A stretch of 64,000 bases of DNA from assembly GCA_029782025.1 (NCBI GenBank), contig JAKOVR010000105.1, forward strand, positions 1 to 64,000, given 5' to 3'. The translations under genes were made by a program, and so were the position numbers. The stretch's first letter is position 1, and every line of letters begins with the position of its first letter. The notes under the pieces were generated by a model that did not search any database, was not told where the DNA came from, and saw only the letters and a list, made by a program, of their open reading frames with translations. Shown piece by piece: positions 18,773 to 26,880 of the stretch. This DNA is from Actinomycetes bacterium (GTDB taxonomy: Bacteria > Actinomycetota > Acidimicrobiia > Acidimicrobiales > Acidimicrobilacustridaceae).

Positions 18773-20389
18773 ATGTCCGACGCCTTCGACGCCTCCGCTG
18801 CCCTCGCCAACGCCAAGGCCGTGATCGACGCCGCCCACGCCGTGGTGGCCGCCGGCACCGCCACGCTCGCCGCCGGCGACCTCGACCGCCTGCAGGTCCT
18901 GGCCTACGACGTCGCCCACGCCGCCGCCGCGGTGGAGACCGGTCGGGCCATGCTCACCTACGGCGCCAAGGGCGACCTCGAGGCCCAGCTCACCGTGGCC
19001 TACATCGCCGACGCCGTCGGGGAGCTCGCCGCCAAGCTGTTCGGGCGGGAGGCGCTCTGGGGTGTGGCCCCCGATGCCCTCGACGACTGCCGGTCCTTCG
19101 TGGCCGCGTACCGCGATCCGGACTTCCTCGCCCCCCTCGCCATGGAGCCCGGTCCGCGACACCTCGACGGCGACTTCGAGCTGGTGCAGGACACCTTCCG
19201 ACGGTTCGCCGAGGACAAGCTGGCCGAGGTGGCCGAACACATCCACCGCCACAACGCCGACATCCCGGAGGACCTCATCGACGGCCTGGCCGAGATGGGC
19301 GTGTTCGGGCTCTCCATCCCGGAGGAGTACGGCGGGTTCTCGATGGGCGGCGAGTCCGAGTACATCGGCATGGTCGTGGCCACCGAGGAGCTGTCCCGGG
19401 GCTCGCTCGGCGCCGGCGGCTCCCTGATCACCCGCCCGGAGATCCTCACCCGCGCCCTCCTCGCCGGCGGGACCGAGGAGCAGAAGCAGACCTGGCTCCC
19501 CCGCCTGGCCAGCGGCGAGATCATGAACGCCGTGGCGGTCACCGAGCCCGACTACGGCTCGGACGTGGCCGGCATCAAGGTCACGGCCACCCGCACCGAC
19601 GACGGCGCGGGGTGGGTGGTCAACGGGGTGAAGACGTGGTGCACCTTCGGCGCCCGTGCCGACGTGCTCATGCTCCTCGCCCGCACCGACCCGGATCGCA
19701 GCCTCACCCACAAGGGCCTGTCGATGTTCATCGTGCCCAAGCCCCGCGGCGAGGGGCACGGCTTCGAGTTCACCCAGGCGGCCGAGGGTGGCGCGCCCGG
19801 CGGCGGGAAGATGGAAGGCCGCCCGATCGACACCATCGGGTACCGGGGCATGCACTCGTACGAGATCGCCTTCGACAACTGGTGGGTGCCGGCCGAGAAC
19901 CAGATCGGCCTGGAGGCCGGCCTCGGCAAGGGCTTCTACTACCAGATGGCCGGGTTCGAGAACGGCCGGCTCCAGACCGCGGCCCGGGCCATCGGCGTGA
20001 TGCAGGCCGCCTACGAGGCCGCCCGCCAGTACGCCCTCGACCGCAACGTGTTCGGCTCGCCCATCGCCGAGTACCAGCTCACCCAGGCCAAGTTGGCCCG
20101 CATGGCCTTCCTGATCCAGGCCGCCCGGCAGTTCTCCTACGACGTGGCCCGGCTCATGGCCCAAGGGAAGGGCCAGCTCGAGGCATCGATGGTGAAGGCC
20201 TACGTGTGCAAGGCGGCCGAGTGGGTCACCCGGGAGGCCATGCAGATCCACGGGGGCATGGGCTACGCCGAGGAGTACGCGGTGAGCCGCTACTTCGTCG
20301 ACGCCCGCGTGCTGTCGATCTTCGAGGGCGCCGACGAGACGCTGTGCCTCAAGGTGATCGCCCGGCGACTGGTGGATGCGGCGCGCTGA
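18773..20389 (+). CDS. acyl-CoA dehydrogenase with N-terminal helical extension (possibly methylsuccinyl-CoA dehydrogenase)
   Basis: This 538-residue flavoenzyme has a standard acyl-CoA dehydrogenase core from about residue 130 (EEYGG, AVTEPDYGSD, GYRGMHSYE, RNVFGSPIAEYQ, QIHGGMGYAEE) with the catalytic Glu in SIFEGADETL. The first 130 residues are an extra helical region with AYDVAHAAAAVETGRAMLTYGAKG. That extension and overall length resemble (2S)-methylsuccinyl-CoA dehydrogenase of the ethylmalonyl-CoA pathway, but I assign it only tentatively; a general acyl-CoA dehydrogenase is the alternative. The ATG follows TAACCT by 7 bases, so the transcript is probably leaderless. A GGGAAC-N6-GTTCCC site lies upstream. 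Confidence 0.85.
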   Translation: MSDAFDASAALANAKAVIDAAHAVVAAGTATLAAGDLDRLQVLAYDVAHAAAAVETGRAMLTYGAKGDLEAQLTVAYIADAVGELAAKLFGREALWGVAPDALDDCRSFVAAYRDPDFLAPLAMEPGPRHLDGDFELVQDTFRRFAEDKLAEVAEHIHRHNADIPEDLIDGLAEMGVFGLSIPEEYGGFSMGGESEYIGMVVATEELSRGSLGAGGSLITRPEILTRALLAGGTEEQKQTWLPRLASGEIMNAVAVTEPDYGSDVAGIKVTATRTDDGAGWVVNGVKTWCTFGARADVLMLLARTDPDRSLTHKGLSMFIVPKPRGEGHGFEFTQAAEGGAPGGGKMEGRPIDTIGYRGMHSYEIAFDNWWVPAENQIGLEAGLGKGFYYQMAGFENGRLQTAARAIGVMQAAYEAARQYALDRNVFGSPIAEYQLTQAKLARMAFLIQAARQFSYDVARLMAQGKGQLEASMVKAYVCKAAEWVTREAMQIHGGMGYAEEYAVSRYFVDARVLSIFEGADETLCLKVIARRLVDAAR

Positions 20390-20397
20390 CCGGCTCC

Positions 20398-20412
20398 GGG
20401 GCCGCTGGCCCC
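20398..20412. terminator. bidirectional hairpin between convergent genes
   Basis: GGGGCC (20398-20401 plus CC) and GGCCCC form a 6-bp GC stem with the 3-base loop GCT, lying between the stops of the acyl-CoA dehydrogenase and dienelactone hydrolase genes. CTGAC before it and GTCAG after it could add an outer stem across a 7-base bulge. No U-tract is present. Confidence 0.4.
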
Positions 20413-20413
20413 G

Positions 20414-21100
20414 TCAGCCGAGGGTGTCGCGGAACAGCGCGACGGTGGTGGCGAAGGCCGCCGCCGACTCCTCGGGCTTGTACACCTCGGGCCGCGTGTC
20501 GTTGAAGAACGCGTGGTCGCACCCGGGGTGGACCTCGATGGTGGCGTCCTTGCCGAGGGCGCGGAGGTCGGCCTCGAGGCCGCGGGCCAGGTCGGGGCCG
20601 AAGAACCCGTCGAGCTCGGCGAAGTGGCCGCGGACGGTGGCCTGCAGCGTGCTGTAGTCGGGCTTGAGCGACTCCCACGGGATCACGCCGTAGAACGGGG
20701 CGCAGGCCTTGATGGCATCGGGCCGACGGCAGGCCAGGACCAGGGCCAACCCCCCGCCCATGCAGAAGCCGACGACGCCCAGCCCGGGGCCGGTGGTGGC
20801 GTCGTGGCCGAGGAGGAAGTCGACGGCCCCCGACAGGTCCTTGACCGCCTGGTCGGTGTTCAGCGCCATCATCAGCTTGCCGGCCTCGTCGGGCTCCCGG
20901 GTGGTCTCACCGTGGAAGAGGTCGGGCGCGAGGGCCACGAACCCCTCGGCCGCGAAACGATCGGCCACGTCCTGGATGTGGGGCACGAGGCCCCACCACT
21001 CCTGGATGACGATCACGCCCGGACCGGATCCCGAGGCCGGGACGGCGAGGTAGCCGGTGCAGGAGGAGCCGTTGCTGGGGAAGTCGACCATGGTGCCCAT
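20414..21100 (-). CDS. dienelactone hydrolase family protein
   Basis: This 228-residue alpha/beta hydrolase has the dienelactone hydrolase pattern: the Glu in QEWWGL, the Cys nucleophile in GFCMGGG (about residue 115), and the His in CDHAFFND. In the classical enzyme it opens dienelactone in chloroaromatic breakdown, but most family members have unknown substrates. ATG at 21100 is supported by TAGGGT 8 bases upstream, so the transcript is probably leaderless; the ATG at 21091 is the alternative. It is monocistronic and convergent with the acyl-CoA dehydrogenase gene. Confidence 0.88.
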   Translation of the reverse strand: MGTMVDFPSNGSSCTGYLAVPASGSGPGVIVIQEWWGLVPHIQDVADRFAAEGFVALAPDLFHGETTREPDEAGKLMMALNTDQAVKDLSGAVDFLLGHDATTGPGLGVVGFCMGGGLALVLACRRPDAIKACAPFYGVIPWESLKPDYSTLQATVRGHFAELDGFFGPDLARGLEADLRALGKDATIEVHPGCDHAFFNDTRPEVYKPEESAAAFATTVALFRDTLG

Positions 21101-21147
21101 GGCCGCGCACCCTACCGCAGCGCGGTCGGCCGGATGCCGCCGTCCCG

Positions 21148-21753
21148 TCAGCTCTCCTTGACCACCGCGTACCAGATGCGCTCGGCCACCTCGACGACGT
21201 CGTCGGCGACGCGGGCGAACCGCCGGTAGAGCTCCCGCCGGCTCATGACCACCCGCAGGTCGTCCTCGGCCAGCAGCGCCGACATGGCGGTGCGGTACAC
21301 CTTCTCGACCTGCCGGGCCTCGTGCACGGCGGCGTCGGCGGCCGCGGTGGCACCGTCGGCGTCACGGCCCAGCGTGGTGACGGCGGCGAGGAGCCGGGCC
21401 GTGGCCGCCTGCAGGAGCGCCGCCATCCGGGCACAGGGCTCGTCGGGCGGCGTGGCCATGACCTCGGCCTCGCCGACGATGTTCTTCGCTCCGTTGAGCA
21501 CGGCGTCGAGGCGGGCCGAGAGCGCATAGAGGTCCTCGGCGTCGATGGGGGTCACGAACGCCGCCCGCAGCGTGGTCCGGAGGCGGCGCACCTCGCCGTC
21601 GGCGTCGTGCTCGAGGTCCCGGACCACCTGCCCCTGGGTGGCGTCGCCGGCCGCCCAGGCCACGAACGCCCGCAGCCCGGCATCGGTGACGGCGGCCTGC
21701 CGTTGGAGGTTGCCGAGCAGGTCCGGGTCGTCGGGCAGGAACCAGCGGCTCAC
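21148..21753 (-). CDS. DUF47/PhoU-like Pit accessory protein
   Basis: This 201-residue all-helical protein belongs to the DUF47 (PhoU-like) group, which usually accompanies Pit phosphate transporters and modulates them. It has LEHDADGEVRRLRTTLRAAFVTPIDAEDLYALSARLDAVLNGAKN, the conserved core of the family with acidic metal-binding residues. GTG at 21753 overlaps the pit stop by 4 bases (GTGA), so translation is coupled. No Pho box is recognised in the shared promoter region upstream of pit. Confidence 0.88.
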   Translation of the reverse strand: MSRWFLPDDPDLLGNLQRQAAVTDAGLRAFVAWAAGDATQGQVVRDLEHDADGEVRRLRTTLRAAFVTPIDAEDLYALSARLDAVLNGAKNIVGEAEVMATPPDEPCARMAALLQAATARLLAAVTTLGRDADGATAAADAAVHEARQVEKVYRTAMSALLAEDDLRVVMSRRELYRRFARVADDVVEVAERIWYAVVKES

Positions 21754-22754
21754 GCCACCACCTTCCAGACCGGGAGGAGCACGCCCGCCATGATCGCGCA
21801 GGCCGGCAGCGTCACCAGCCAGGCCGCCCCCACGTCCCGGACCACCCCCCACCGGATCCGCCGCCGTCGGTCCCGCCCGAAGCCGACACCGACGACGGAG
21901 GAGGCCACCACCTGGGTGGTGCTGATCGGCGCGCCGAGCACCGAGGCCGCGCCGAGGACGAGGGCGGAGCTGGCCGTGCTCGTGAACCCGTCCAGCGGCC
22001 GGATCCGGTAGATCCTCCGGCCGATGGTGGCGACGATGCCCCACCCTCCCACGGCCGTTCCCGCGGTCAGGGCGAGGCCGGCGACGAGACCGACCCACCA
22101 CGGGGGCCCGAGATCCTCGTGGCGTCCCGTCGCCGCCAACAGGACGGCGACGATGCCCACCGTCTTCGCGGCGTCGTTGGCCCCGTGGCTGAGGGCCAGC
22201 ACTCCCGAGGCCGCCCACGATCCGACCCGTACCGGCCCGGCCATGGGCCGGGCGCTGCGCCGCAGCAACCGGCGGGCGATGCGCTCCCCCCAGGCGCCCA
22301 TCCCCATGCCCAGCACCGGGGCGACGACCAGGGCGGCGAGCACGCCGAGCACCCCGACCGGCCGGCCTCCCGAGAACCCGCCCCACCGGACCGCGCCGAC
22401 CCCGGCATCGACGACACCGGCGCCGACCAGCCCGCCCACCAGGGCGTGGCTCGAGCTCGAGGGGGTGCCCCGTCGCCACGTGATCACGTTCCACCCGGTG
22501 GCCGCGGTGAGGGCGGCGCCGACGACGGCGACGGCGCTCGTGACCGGCACCTCGATGATCCCGGCCACGGTGTCGGCCACGGCGGCGCCGAGCACGAGCG
22601 GGCCGGCCAGGTTGCAGATCGACGCCAGCACCACCGCCTGCGCCGGGCGGGCACCCCGCACGGCCACCAGTGCCGCGACGGCGTTGGCGGCGTCGTGGAA
22701 GCCGTTGGTGAAGGCGAAGAGCAGGGCCAGGACCACGGCCGCGGCGAAAGCCAT
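21750..22754 (-). CDS. pit: low-affinity inorganic phosphate transporter (Pit family)
   Basis: This 334-residue protein has about 9-10 membrane helices and both Pit signature repeats, FTNGFHDAANAVA near the N-terminus and SHGANDAAKTVGI near residue 192. These bind phosphate and the coupling ion, so uptake of phosphate (perhaps as a metal-phosphate complex) is expected. It forms a translationally coupled pair with the DUF47 gene and diverges from the universal stress operon. The 100-base intergenic region holds TAGGTC and TAGGGT hexamers that could serve either side. Confidence 0.93.
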   Translation of the reverse strand: MAFAAAVVLALLFAFTNGFHDAANAVAALVAVRGARPAQAVVLASICNLAGPLVLGAAVADTVAGIIEVPVTSAVAVVGAALTAATGWNVITWRRGTPSSSSHALVGGLVGAGVVDAGVGAVRWGGFSGGRPVGVLGVLAALVVAPVLGMGMGAWGERIARRLLRRSARPMAGPVRVGSWAASGVLALSHGANDAAKTVGIVAVLLAATGRHEDLGPPWWVGLVAGLALTAGTAVGGWGIVATIGRRIYRIRPLDGFTSTASSALVLGAASVLGAPISTTQVVASSVVGVGFGRDRRRRIRWGVVRDVGAAWLVTLPACAIMAGVLLPVWKVVA

Positions 22755-22855
22755 GCGGGCAGTCTCCCGGCCCCGTCAAGGGTGACCTAGGACCCTGGAA
22801 AGGGGATCCGAGGCGGCCCTAGGGTGAGGTGAGAGCCCGGAAAGGGCGGAATGAC

Positions 22856-23272
22856 ATGAGGATCGCACTGATCGGGACCGAAGCCCACGCCATCGACCAA
22901 GCCCGAGAGATCCTCCGCCGGGCCGGCCACACCGTCGTCAACTGCTACGACGAGCACCCCCGAGGAACCGGACCGGTCGATCCCGACCAGCACATCGGGT
23001 GCCCTGGCCCGCCCCGGGTCGACGTGATCGTCGCCGTCCGAGCCCACCCGGTCGACCGGGTCACGAACCAGGAGCAACACCTGCTGGTGTGCCCGATGCT
23101 GGCCGGCGCACCGCTCGTGGTGGCGGGCAGCCCGATGCCCAATCCGTTCGGCGACCGTGCAGACTCGCTGGTGTTCGGGCTCGACGGCATCGAGGCGGCC
23201 TGCGCCGAGGTCATCCGACCGCCGACCCGGGTCCTGCTTTCCCCACCCGCCACGACGAGGAGCGAACCATGA
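22856..23272 (+). CDS. hypothetical protein, first gene of stress operon
   Basis: This 138-residue protein is not recognised. It begins MRIALIGTEAHAIDQAREILRRAGH, a Rossmann-like beta-alpha opening, and continues with DVIVAVRAHPVDRVTNQEQHLLVCPM and LVVAGSPMPNPFGDRADSL, alternating strands and helices of a small nucleotide-binding-type fold. ATG at 22856 is chosen because AAAGGGCGGA precedes it. A TAGGGT hexamer about 30 bases upstream could be the -10 box of the whole operon. Its stop overlaps the next start as ATGA. Its conserved-looking LIGTEAH and PMPNPFGD stretches would be good search seeds. Confidence 0.65.
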   Translation: MRIALIGTEAHAIDQAREILRRAGHTVVNCYDEHPRGTGPVDPDQHIGCPGPPRVDVIVAVRAHPVDRVTNQEQHLLVCPMLAGAPLVVAGSPMPNPFGDRADSLVFGLDGIEAACAEVIRPPTRVLLSPPATTRSEP

Positions 23273-23610
23273 GCGATGCATCCATCAACGATCTCACCGC
23301 CCGCATCGAGGCCCTGGAGGCCGAGACCGAACGGCTCCGCGAGCAGCTGGTCCAGGCCCAGATCGACCAGTGGAAGGGCCGGATCGACGACCTCGACGTG
23401 CAGATGCACCTCGGCGCCCTCGACCTCCGCGACAAGCTCCAACCGGTGGTCGACCAGTTCCGCAGCAACGTCGCCGACGCCCGGGCTCGCCTCGGCACGG
23501 CCGCATCCACCGCCGACGACGTCCTCGCCAACCTCCGCAAGGGGTTCGACAAGGCCGTCGACGACATCTCCAAGGCGGTGCGGCAAGCCCGCGAGTCGGT
23601 GGGCTCCTGA
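23269..23610 (+). CDS. small coiled-coil protein
   Basis: This 113-residue protein is almost entirely helical: residues 6-32 form a heptad-rich coiled coil (TARIEALEAETERLREQLVQA), followed by amphipathic helices containing DDVLANLRKGFDKAVDDISKA. It has no membrane segment and no cysteine. The composition is like small stress or nucleoid-organising helical proteins, but no family is assigned. The ATG at 23269 overlaps the upstream stop by 4 bases, and its own stop overlaps the next start by one base (TGATG). Confidence 0.7.
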   Translation: MSDASINDLTARIEALEAETERLREQLVQAQIDQWKGRIDDLDVQMHLGALDLRDKLQPVVDQFRSNVADARARLGTAASTADDVLANLRKGFDKAVDDISKAVRQARESVGS

Positions 23611-24077
23611 TGTCCCGCATCGTCGTCGGCGTCGACGGGTCGGCCCCTGCGCTCGCGGCGCTGCGTTGGGCCGACGACGAGGCGCGGCGACGGCAGGCGA
23701 CGCTGGCCGTCGTCGTGGCCTGGCAGCCGCAGGTGCTGCTCAACCCCTACCCGTACGGCCCCGTCCCGATGCCGGACGACCGGGAGATCGAGGCGGCCGC
23801 ACGCACCGTGGCCGAACGCGCCGTCGAGGAGGCGGGGGTCGTCGGCGATCCCGAGCACGACGTGGTGATCGAGGTGGTCGAGGGTCCGCCCGTCCCCTCC
23901 CTGCTCGCCGCGGCGGCGGGGGCCGATCTCCTGGTGGTCGGATCCCGCGGCCACGGCGCGTTCACGGGCATGCTGCTCGGGTCCGTGAGCCAACACTGTG
24001 CGGGGCACGCGCCGTGTCCCGTCGTGGTGGTCCCGGACCCGGCCCATCACGAGCACCGAGGAGGATCATCGTCATGA
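23610..24077 (+). CDS. universal stress protein, single domain
   Basis: This 155-residue protein is a UspA-type protein: RIVVGVDGSAPALAALRWA at the start and VGSRGHGAFTGMLLGSVS near residue 118, which matches the ATP-binding G-x2-G-x9-G-S pattern exactly. ATP-binding Usp proteins in actinobacteria are tied to dormancy, hypoxia and oxidative stress. Start at 23610 overlaps the coiled-coil gene's stop (TGATG), and its stop overlaps the next gene as ATGA. A GGRSSS-like Ser tail ends the protein. Confidence 0.92.
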   Translation: MSRIVVGVDGSAPALAALRWADDEARRRQATLAVVVAWQPQVLLNPYPYGPVPMPDDREIEAAARTVAERAVEEAGVVGDPEHDVVIEVVEGPPVPSLLAAAAGADLLVVGSRGHGAFTGMLLGSVSQHCAGHAPCPVVVVPDPAHHEHRGGSSS

Positions 24078-24877
24078 CCACGGTCATCGTGCCGCTCGAC
24101 GGCAGCCACTTCGCCGAGTCGGCGCTGCCCACGGCCAGCTGGCTGGCCCGCAAGCTCCGGGCCGACCTGCGCCTCGTCACCACCACCTTCGTCGCCGACG
24201 CCGACGGCATGGAGCGGTACCTGGCCGAGAAGGCCGCGGCGTCGGGCATCGAAGGGGCGCAGGGCGAGATCGTCCGCCCCCACTTCCCGGGCTCGGGCAT
24301 CAGCGAGTACGCCGCCGGCCATCAGGACGCCGTGCTCTGCATGACCACCCACGGGCACAGCGGGGTGGCCGACATCCTCCTCGGCGGCGTCGCCGACGAA
24401 GTGGTGCGATCCGCCGCCGGGCCCGTGGTGCTCGTCGGCCCCCACGCGGCCAAGGGCGAACCGGTGGGCCAGCGCATCATCGCCTGTGTCGACGGCTCGG
24501 CCCCGTCCCAGGCGATCCTGCCCACGGTCTCGACCTGGGCCGACCACCTGTTGCTCCCGATCGATCTGGTCACGGTGGCCGAGCACGACGGGTCGGCCTG
24601 GGACCAGGCCGCGGCCCACGCCGAGCTCACCGCCCTGGCCGCCGGGCTGCGCGCCGACGGCCGCTCGGTCAACGTGACCGTCATCCCGGCCGACGAGGGC
24701 AAGGTGGCCGACCGCCTGCTGGCCCATGCCGAGCGCTACTCGGGCGCCCTGATCGCCATCGCCACCCACGGCCGGGGCGGCCTGCTCTCCAACGCCCTCG
24801 GCTCGGTGGTGACCCACGTGGTGCGCCACAGCACCCGCCCCGTCCTCGTGTGCCGGCCGGCAGGAACGGAGACCTGA
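24074..24877 (+). CDS. tandem-domain universal stress protein
   Basis: This 267-residue protein has two Usp domains (about 1-130 and 135-265), starting TVIVPLDGS and IIACVDGSAPS. Both nucleotide motifs are imperfect: THGHSGVADILLGG and THGRGGLLSNALGS lack the first Gly of the G-x2-G pattern, and the first also lacks the final Ser. ATP binding is therefore less certain than for its upstream neighbour. A GAGGATCATCGTC stretch precedes the ATG, which overlaps the previous stop by 4 bases. Confidence 0.9.
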   Translation: MTTVIVPLDGSHFAESALPTASWLARKLRADLRLVTTTFVADADGMERYLAEKAAASGIEGAQGEIVRPHFPGSGISEYAAGHQDAVLCMTTHGHSGVADILLGGVADEVVRSAAGPVVLVGPHAAKGEPVGQRIIACVDGSAPSQAILPTVSTWADHLLLPIDLVTVAEHDGSAWDQAAAHAELTALAAGLRADGRSVNVTVIPADEGKVADRLLAHAERYSGALIAIATHGRGGLLSNALGSVVTHVVRHSTRPVLVCRPAGTET

Positions 24878-26067
24878 TGGAACGGGCGGCGGACGTCCTG
24901 CTCCCCATCGACGTGGCAGTCGTCGATCCCGACCTGCTCTGGCGGGTCGAGTACATGAACGCGATCCGCCACGTCATGGTGAAGGAGTTCACGGCCCTGC
25001 AGGACGCGGTCGATGCCCTGACCCCGGGGCACCCGTCGGTCGTGGTGATCGGCCCGACGGTCGACGCATCACGCCGTGATCTCGCGCCGGCCGTCCGCGA
25101 GACCCGCCCGGAAGTGGTGTTCCTGGCCGTGGCGGCCGACGGCGAGGACGCGGCGGCGCTCGACAACGGCGCGCTCGACGGCGTGGCCCGGGTCCTCCCG
25201 ACCGAGGTCACCGCCGCCGACCTGGCCGAGGCCGTCCACCAGCTGCTCCCCCGCCGGGCCGCCCCCGCCGCCGTCCCCGCCGCGCCCGTCACGGGCCGGT
25301 CCGCGCCGGTCAACACCGCCACCCGGGCCGCGCCGGTGATGCACCTGCCCGAGAACATGATCCTCGTCACGGCGGCCAAGGGGGGCGAGGGCACGACCAC
25401 GGTGGCGGCCAACCTCGCCGCCGCCCTGGCCGCCCGACCCAACCTCCGGGTCGCCCTCGTCGACGCCGACGGCCGCTTCGGGGACGTCGCCGTGCACCTC
25501 GGCCTCACGCCGGTCCCCTCGGTGCGCGCCTCGCAACTCCCCCTCAGCGAGGAGTTCCTGGACCGCCTGTTCGAGCACCACGAGGCCACGGGGATGCTCG
25601 TGGCCCGGTCACCGCGGGCCACCACGCCCGACACCCGCCCAGGCGCCGTCGTGCTCGACCTGCTGGCCGAGGTGGCGTCGCGAGCCGACGTCGCCGTGGT
25701 CGACGCGCCGCTCCCCCTCGTGCTCGCCACCGACCTACACCGGGCGGCGTCGGTCGTCGTGCTGGTCACGTCGGAGCGGGCGGCGGAACTGAAGAACGCC
25801 ATCGTCGCCACCCGCGAGCTGGCGGCCGCTCCCCGCCTCGTCGTGCTCGTCAACGAGACGCGCCCGACCGATCGCCTGCGCGACCTCAAGGAGCTGTCGT
25901 CGTCGCTCGGCGTGCCGGTGATCGGCCGCGTGCCCTACGACGGCGCCATCGACCGGAGCACGCAGCGCACACCGCCCCGCATCATCGCCGGCTCCCACTC
26001 CAAGCTGGCGAGGGCGGTCACCGCTGCGGCCGAGGACATCGTGCGGCGGGCCCCGTTCATGATGTGA
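24877..26067 (+). CDS. CpaE/TadZ-like ParA-superfamily ATPase
   Basis: This 396-residue protein has an N-terminal receiver-like domain (about 1-125), a Pro/Ala linker and a ParA/MinD-type domain. The P-loop is AAKGGEGTTTVAANLA (Lys168-Gly-Gly-Glu-Gly-Thr-Thr-Thr): the deviant-Walker Lys168 is kept, but the canonical P-loop Lys is Thr, as in CpaE/TadZ proteins that localise Flp pilus machinery. VALVDADGRFGDVAVHLGL and VAVVDAPLPLVL complete the fold. No tad or cpa pilus gene is present; instead it is the last gene of a universal stress operon, starting in a TGATG overlap. Confidence 0.85.
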   Translation: MERAADVLLPIDVAVVDPDLLWRVEYMNAIRHVMVKEFTALQDAVDALTPGHPSVVVIGPTVDASRRDLAPAVRETRPEVVFLAVAADGEDAAALDNGALDGVARVLPTEVTAADLAEAVHQLLPRRAAPAAVPAAPVTGRSAPVNTATRAAPVMHLPENMILVTAAKGGEGTTTVAANLAAALAARPNLRVALVDADGRFGDVAVHLGLTPVPSVRASQLPLSEEFLDRLFEHHEATGMLVARSPRATTPDTRPGAVVLDLLAEVASRADVAVVDAPLPLVLATDLHRAASVVVLVTSERAAELKNAIVATRELAAAPRLVVLVNETRPTDRLRDLKELSSSLGVPVIGRVPYDGAIDRSTQRTPPRIIAGSHSKLARAVTAAAEDIVRRAPFMM

Positions 26068-26082
26068 GGCGCCCGGACGCCG

Positions 26083-26853
26083 CTACCGCCCCGGTGCCCG
26101 GACCACCAGCACCGGCGTGATGCTGCGCTGCAGCACCCCGGTGACGTGGCTGCCGTGCACGAGACGCCCCGCGCCGTGCCGACCGTGCGAGGCCATCACC
26201 GCCATCGCCGTGCCGTCGCGCTCGAGCAGCGCGCCGATGCCGCCGACCACGTCGGTGCTCGTGATGGTGACGGTGTTGACCGCGGGGCTGACGTGGCTGA
26301 GCTCCTCGGCCAGGGCGTCCATGCCGTCGAAGGGACCGCCCTCGCTGATGTACAGCACCGTGCATGGCAGGTCGAGGGCGCGCGCCCACGCCGCCGCGAG
26401 GTCGACGGCAGCCCGGTCGCGATCGGAACCGTCGACGCAGACGACCAGGCGCCGTGCCGCGCCGGGCGCCACGCGCTGGCACCGGGGCCCGACCAGGACC
26501 ATCGGGACGTCGACCCTCGAGAGCAGCGTCTCGGTCACGCTCCCCCGTGCCAGCCGGCTGGCGCCGTCCCGGGCATGGGTGGCCATGACGAGGATCGAGT
26601 CGGGACGCACGAAGACGGCCTGCTCGATGGCACCGGCCGGGTCGGTCATTCCGTCGAGGCGCACATACGTGTGCTCGTTGCTGAGCTCCTGGGCCCGGCC
26701 CTTCAGCGCCTCCAGCGTTCCCTTGCCCAGGGTGTCGGTGCTGGTGACGACCACCAGCTGGGAGCCGAACACGACGCACAGCTCCACGGCCAGCTGCTGG
26801 GCCAGCGACGACGCCGTCGAGCCGTCATTCGGGGCGATGACGTACCGGTACAC
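26083..26853 (-). CDS. tandem-domain universal stress protein
   Basis: This 256-residue protein has two Usp-like domains, YVIAPNDGSTASS and LVVCVDGSDRDRAAVDLA, with motif regions ATHARDGASRLARGS and ASHGRHGAGRLVHGS near the domain ends. The second fits G-x2-G-x9 only loosely. GTG at 26853 is preceded by GGAGG with 6-base spacing. It converges on the stress operon, ending 16 bases from the CpaE-like gene, and lies directly downstream of the IF-2B-like gene. The two genes may be co-transcribed. Confidence 0.9.
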   Translation of the reverse strand: MYRYVIAPNDGSTASSLAQQLAVELCVVFGSQLVVVTSTDTLGKGTLEALKGRAQELSNEHTYVRLDGMTDPAGAIEQAVFVRPDSILVMATHARDGASRLARGSVTETLLSRVDVPMVLVGPRCQRVAPGAARRLVVCVDGSDRDRAAVDLAAAWARALDLPCTVLYISEGGPFDGMDALAEELSHVSPAVNTVTITSTDVVGGIGALLERDGTAMAVMASHGRHGAGRLVHGSHVTGVLQRSITPVLVVRAPGR

Positions 26854-26880
26854 CGGTGACCTCCGGGGGAGGGGGGCCGA

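Noticed and set aside
23610-24077. Longer frame beginning at 23157 for the universal stress protein
   Set aside because: The first 151 codons are out-of-frame readings of the two upstream genes; the Usp domain begins precisely at 23610.
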